Made by a program: the position numbers and the translations under genes. This document shows positions 5,725 through 8,423 of a stretch of 8,423 nucleotides of DNA, in pieces. Numbering within the stretch: the first letter of the stretch is position 1; every line of letters starts with the position of its first letter. Source of the stretch: Candidatus Omnitrophota bacterium (GTDB lineage Bacteria; Hinthialibacterota; Hinthialibacteria; JAKQFZ01); contig JAKQFZ010001039.1 of assembly GCA_029558215.1 (NCBI GenBank), positions 1-8,423 of the forward strand, read 5' to 3'. Below the pieces are notes generated by a model. The model made no database searches. It was not told the origin of the DNA and saw nothing but the letters and a program-made list of their open reading frames with translations.

Positions 5725-6729
5725 TTAACCTTGCTGTCCCTTGGATACAGGATACAGGATCCTGATCAGGGCAGCCCTGATTCGGTCTGCTTCCATTTCC
5801 TTTTTCAAAGCGAAAGCGATCAACGGTTCTGGACCAAAACTGACATAGGAGGTCGTCTCCAGAAGCTTCTTGAGCCACTCATGCCTGCCCGTCAAGAAAC
5901 CGTCCATACGTTTCTCCTGGATCAGCAGAGACAGCGTCTCGGCAAATGGAGCCTTCAGAAGACTCATCGGCACTTCCTGAGCCAGCTGATCCAGTGGAGT
6001 GACCCCCAAGCGCCGCCAAACATCGTTGCCCCACTCACTTTCCTCGAACAAATCTATCCTGATGCTTGTGCCGTCCTGATAAAGAGTCATTTGTCGGACG
6101 ATTCGTTCAAGATTCTCCCACTGAAGCCTCAGCGTGTAGTAGCGCCGCAACAGAGCATTCTCGCAATGAGAAGCCTCGTCTGTCATGCTTTCCCAATAGG
6201 CATCATCGAGAAGAACGGTGATCTTCTCTCTGGCCTGTATTTCGGGCAGCTCATTCCAGACCTGCAGGCACTTGTCCCATATTGCTCCGAAAAACTCACG
6301 GAGCAGGGAGTCTTCTTGACGCTCGACTGCAGAGGCGAGGTCTATCACGGGAACATTTCCGACCTTCGACAGAAGTGCTGCATCGAGGGGAGTTTTTCGA
6401 ACGAAGGCCATGAAAACAGGACCCAAGTTGTGATAGTCGTACCGGGCGCGCAATGATTGGATGAGCGCGGGTTCAGCTGCCATACCCTGGAGTTCATCAA
6501 AAACCAGTTTGAGATGATCTTCAAGGGCGGGCGCGAAATCCTCAAGGCGCTCGATGCCGGCAAACACATCACGGTAAACCGAATCACTCAGGAGACGCAT
6601 TGCTCCATCGGGACTTTCGGAAGTGAGCCGCGAGAGGAAATAGTCATCCAACATCCGAGCTTCCATGGCGCGAACGCGGGCGACCGCAAACACATACCGG
6701 TCATCTTCCTGAAATTCGATCCATTCCAT
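5725..6729 (-). CDS. ntpC: V-type ATP synthase/ATPase subunit C (AC39/d family rotor coupler)
   Basis: Funnel-shaped subunit that links the central shaft to the membrane K ring. It has 334 residues, close to Thermus C (about 323). Seen: YVFAVARVRAMEARMLDD near the N-terminus (12-29), YDYHNL (97-102), the strongly conserved tail FGPEPLIAFALKKEMEADRI (298-317), and an all-helical, repeat-like composition with no signal peptide or membrane segment. The ATG at 6729 is preceded only by a short AGG at 5-base spacing, the weakest initiation signal among the ATPase genes seen; C is needed in one copy per enzyme. The final residues (YPVSKGQQG) lie over a small repeat/palindrome cluster at 5743-5770. 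The gap to the E stop is 34 bases. Confidence 0.93.
   Translation of the reverse strand: MEWIEFQEDDRYVFAVARVRAMEARMLDDYFLSRLTSESPDGAMRLLSDSVYRDVFAGIERLEDFAPALEDHLKLVFDELQGMAAEPALIQSLRARYDYHNLGPVFMAFVRKTPLDAALLSKVGNVPVIDLASAVERQEDSLLREFFGAIWDKCLQVWNELPEIQAREKITVLLDDAYWESMTDEASHCENALLRRYYTLRLQWENLERIVRQMTLYQDGTSIRIDLFEESEWGNDVWRRLGVTPLDQLAQEVPMSLLKAPFAETLSLLIQEKRMDGFLTGRHEWLKKLLETTSYVSFGPEPLIAFALKKEMEADRIRAALIRILYPVSKGQQG
5743..5770. repeat. short tandem repeat next to a palindrome in the 3' end of the subunit C gene
   Basis: The plus strand shows GGATACA-GGATACA-GGAT (two perfect 7-base units and a partial third, 5743-5760), followed directly by the perfect 10-base palindrome CCTGATCAGG (5761-5770). 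Both lie inside the last codons of subunit C. It may be a site of slippage or a weak hairpin just before the F gene; it could equally be chance. Confidence 0.5.
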
Positions 6730-6763
6730 AGCGACCTAAACCCTGTCCGAAAAACGCGAACAA

Positions 6764-7360
6764 CTACTGCTTTGACTCGCCAAACAGCGCCTGTCCAATC
6801 TCCACTTCGAGTGCGTCACGAATTCCTTGAAGAACGGCTTCGAATGAGCAGTTCTCCTCTGTTCGTCCGGTTCGAAGGATGAACCCTCCGTCAATATCCC
6901 TTGTCTCGTCTGAAAGCACGATACTCCCGTTGGCAAGGGATTGGTTCAACCGCTCCAGAAAACCTGGTGGCACTCGCTGCCTGTCCTTTGGATTCAGAAG
7001 AAGTTCCGTTGTACCCTGAATCGGCAAGACTTTGATCTTTCGTTCCAGAAGCTGGAAGTACTGCTCCACCGGAAGAGAAAGAAGATTGTTGACCGCCTGT
7101 TTGATGACGGCAGCAATGGCCTGCTGTCGAGTGGTCAGAAGGCGTTTTCTGACTTCAAGATTCGCCAGACTGAGAATACGGCCGCGTTCGGACTCCGCAA
7201 GACGTTTGCCCTGCTCCCGAATGACATCGGTCTCCTTGCGAATCTCTGAGGCAGCAGCCTGCTTGATCGCCTCGACAGCCTGGGTGCCTTCCTGGGCAAT
7301 GGCGGCTGCCTGTTCGCGTGCTTCCGCTTCGATTGTTGACAACAAATCTTTGAGAGCCAT
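6764..7360 (-). CDS. ntpE: V-type ATP synthase/ATPase subunit E (peripheral stalk)
   Basis: Stator subunit that pairs with G/H to tie the A3B3 head to subunit I. The protein has 198 residues, normal for the family. Seen: a long, charged, Ala-, Glu- and Gln-rich N-terminal helix (about 3-75) with coiled-coil character, containing the family's LANLEVRKRLLTTRQQAI (64-81), followed by a globular domain with VLSDETRDIDGGFILRTG (147-164). This matches the conserved 'i.GGfil....g' strand that contacts the head. The C-terminus is helical (residues about 172-195). The ATG at 7360 has AGGA 6 bases upstream, overlapping the stop of K. No membrane segment. The partner G/H gene is not visible in the window. 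Confidence 0.92.
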   Translation of the reverse strand: MALKDLLSTIEAEAREQAAAIAQEGTQAVEAIKQAAASEIRKETDVIREQGKRLAESERGRILSLANLEVRKRLLTTRQQAIAAVIKQAVNNLLSLPVEQYFQLLERKIKVLPIQGTTELLLNPKDRQRVPPGFLERLNQSLANGSIVLSDETRDIDGGFILRTGRTEENCSFEAVLQGIRDALEVEIGQALFGESKQ

Positions 7361-7368
7361 CTGCTTTC

Positions 7369-7839
7369 CTAGCCCTTAATTCCGTACAGTGCCAATAAGG
7401 TGGTCACCAAGCCGAGAATTGCGTACGTCTCGACCATTGCCCCGTACATGACCGCCTTGAACATGGCTTCGGGTCTCTTGGCCACCATCTGGCATCCTGA
7501 CGCACACACTTTGCCTTGATGAATCCCCGAAAACAGGCAGGCAATAGCAACAGGAACGGAGCAGCCGAGAAGACGCAAACCGTCAACGACAGGCATGCCG
7601 AGTTTGAGCTGTCCGAGAATCATAATTCCTGCCAACAAACCGTAGAATCCCTGTGTTCCGGGAAGCGCAACCAGGATGATGAGTTTGCCGAACTTGTCCG
7701 GATCCTCAGCCAAAACACCTGCCGCGCTGCGTCCGGCATAGCCAACGCCTATGGACGAACCGGTGCCGCCCAGGCCAACGGCAAGTCCGACTCCCAGCAA
7801 CCCGAGGAACAAACCGCCTAGTGCCTCCAAGATTCCCAT
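7369..7839 (-). CDS. ntpK: V-type ATP synthase/ATPase subunit K (16-kDa proteolipid, Na+-type)
   Basis: Membrane rotor-ring subunit. The 156 residues form four transmembrane helices (about 8-33, 50-78, 93-118, 127-153), a duplicated hairpin as in E. hirae NtpK, which is also 156 residues long. Seen: LPGTQGFYG in helix 2 (59-67), SGIHQGKV in helix 3 (104-111) and MVETYAILG in helix 4 (135-143). The E. hirae Na+ ligands Leu61, Thr64, Gln65, Gln110 and Glu139 correspond here to Leu59, Thr62, Gln63, Gln108 and Glu137, all identical with a constant offset of two. The first hairpin has Gln and no acidic residue at the equivalent place, so each four-helix subunit carries one ion. This supports Na+ transport (inference from family structure). 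The ATG at 7839 has a perfect AGGAGG at 8-base spacing, fitting a product needed in many copies per ring. E starts 8 bases after its stop. Confidence 0.97.
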   Translation of the reverse strand: MGILEALGGLFLGLLGVGLAVGLGGTGSSIGVGYAGRSAAGVLAEDPDKFGKLIILVALPGTQGFYGLLAGIMILGQLKLGMPVVDGLRLLGCSVPVAIACLFSGIHQGKVCASGCQMVAKRPEAMFKAVMYGAMVETYAILGLVTTLLALYGIKG

Positions 7840-7847
7840 TGTGACTA

Positions 7848-7853
7848 CCTCCT
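7848..7853 (-). promoter_or_regulatory. strong ribosome binding site of subunit K
   Basis: Minus-strand AGGAGG lies 8 bases before the ATG at 7839, in the 18-base gap after subunit I. It is the best match to the consensus in the operon, while subunit C has the poorest. This agrees with ring subunits being needed in about tenfold excess (family knowledge). Confidence 0.65.
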
Positions 7854-7857
7854 GATT

Positions 7858-8423
7858 TCAATCACGCACAAAAGAGTATCGTGTTTCTCTCTGAAACGGC
7901 TTGAACGATTTCCCGCCGCCATCGTAGAACTTCCCAAAAAACTCCAGATAGTGAAGCCTTGCTGTATGCACAAATGCGCCCAACATATTGATGACGATGT
8001 TGAAACTGTGCCCAAACAGAAGAAGAACAAACGCAAAGAGGATTCCCGCGTAGGGAATTTTCCAGACCATCATGGACAGCTGGTTGATAACGCCCGCAAT
8101 ACCACCGGTGACAAGACCGAATGCCATCAATCTGGAGTAGGATAGGACGTCCCCCAGAAAGCCGGTGATGCCGTAAAGGTTGTAGAGACCCAAACCGACA
8201 CGCGCAAAGGGGTTTCGACGCCCTACCGGCGTCAGGATGATGACGGCGACCGCGGCAACAAGGCAGATCCAGGGGAGAATCGAAACAATCCCGGCAGGCA
8301 GATTTATCTGATTCCCGAAGAGATAGAGTGCCAGCGAAGGGAGCATAATCATCCAAGGCAGCTTTTCACAGATTCCTTCCCACAAGAGCCCCATCCTCTT
8401 CTTCTTTATGATACCCATAAATA
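7858..8423 (-). CDS. ntpI: V-type ATP synthase/ATPase subunit I (C-terminal part; 5' end outside window)
   Basis: Last 188 or so residues of the membrane stator subunit (V-type 'a' subunit), usually about 600-700 residues. It provides the two ion half-channels beside the K ring. The frame continues past base 8423, so the ATG at 8418 is internal. Numbering from that ATG, hydrophobic segments lie at about 20-36, 42-63, 97-115 and 122-148. Seen: LYGITGFLGDVLSYSRLMAF (81-100), GLVTGGIAGVINQL (101-114), FGHSFNIVINMLGAFVHTAR (135-154) and LHYLEFFGKFYDGGGKSFKP (155-174), all strong family signatures. Arg96 (YSRLMA) and Arg154 (HTARLHY) stand where the two arginines essential for ion transfer are placed in Thermus and yeast a-subunits. 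The stop is 18 bases before K. Confidence 0.95.
   Translation of the reverse strand, partial: FMGIIKKKRMGLLWEGICEKLPWMIMLPSLALYLFGNQINLPAGIVSILPWICLVAAVAVIILTPVGRRNPFARVGLGLYNLYGITGFLGDVLSYSRLMAFGLVTGGIAGVINQLSMMVWKIPYAGILFAFVLLLFGHSFNIVINMLGAFVHTARLHYLEFFGKFYDGGGKSFKPFQRETRYSFVRD

Noticed and set aside
5272..6456. 394-codon open frame on the plus strand opposite subunits F and C
   Set aside because: It lies antisense to two well-recognised ATPase genes and straddles the gap between them. Its translation matches no family I recognise and it has no ribosome binding site. It is a by-product of coding bias on the other strand.

Overview
The window carries almost a whole bacterial V-type (V/A-type, rotary) ATPase operon on the minus strand. 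It converges on the 3' part of a CoA-acylating aldehyde dehydrogenase gene on the plus strand. Read in its own direction (right to left), the operon runs I (C-terminal part only, entering from the right edge), K, E, C, F, A, B, D, and a type IV prepilin-like (pseudopilin) gene follows D. The I-K-E-C-F-A-B-D order is that of the Enterococcus hirae ntp and Thermus V/A-ATPase operons. Genes are packed with gaps of 8 to 42 bases between K and B. B and D overlap by four bases (ATGA).

The genes build one machine. A and B form the A3B3 catalytic head, D and F the central rotor shaft, C the coupler on top of the membrane ring, E one peripheral stalk subunit, K the proteolipid ring and I the stator with its ion half-channels. 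The second peripheral-stalk subunit (G/H; NtpF in E. hirae) is not in the window and would be expected just beyond the right edge, before I. K has all the side-chain and backbone positions that bind Na+ in the E. hirae K ring (Leu, Thr, Gln, Gln, Glu), so the enzyme is most likely sodium-coupled. This is the most informative functional inference from the window.

Region by region: 1-696 (+) is the C-terminal half of an EutE/PduP-family aldehyde dehydrogenase with its catalytic cysteine. Positions 697-921 are a gene-free convergent junction, and a strong inverted repeat (679-726) sits across the dehydrogenase stop codon. 922-1500 (-) is the pseudopilin with a GspG-like C-terminus. 1571-8423 (-) is the V-ATPase operon.

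Organism: certainly a bacterium, with roughly even to moderately high GC. A pseudopilin with the 'LTTPVA' and 'GPD...YDPTNG..S.GDI' signature, a microcompartment-type aldehyde dehydrogenase and a V-type ATPase together suggest an environmental lineage of the Planctomycetes/Hydrogenedentes/Sumerlaeota kind. This is a guess from protein style, not a demonstrated assignment. I see no mobile element, CRISPR array, tRNA or rRNA. Nothing here looks like an undescribed system. The points worth a second look are the Na+ signature, the inverted repeat, the unusual dehydrogenase C-terminus and the prepilin placed at the tail of the ATPase operon.
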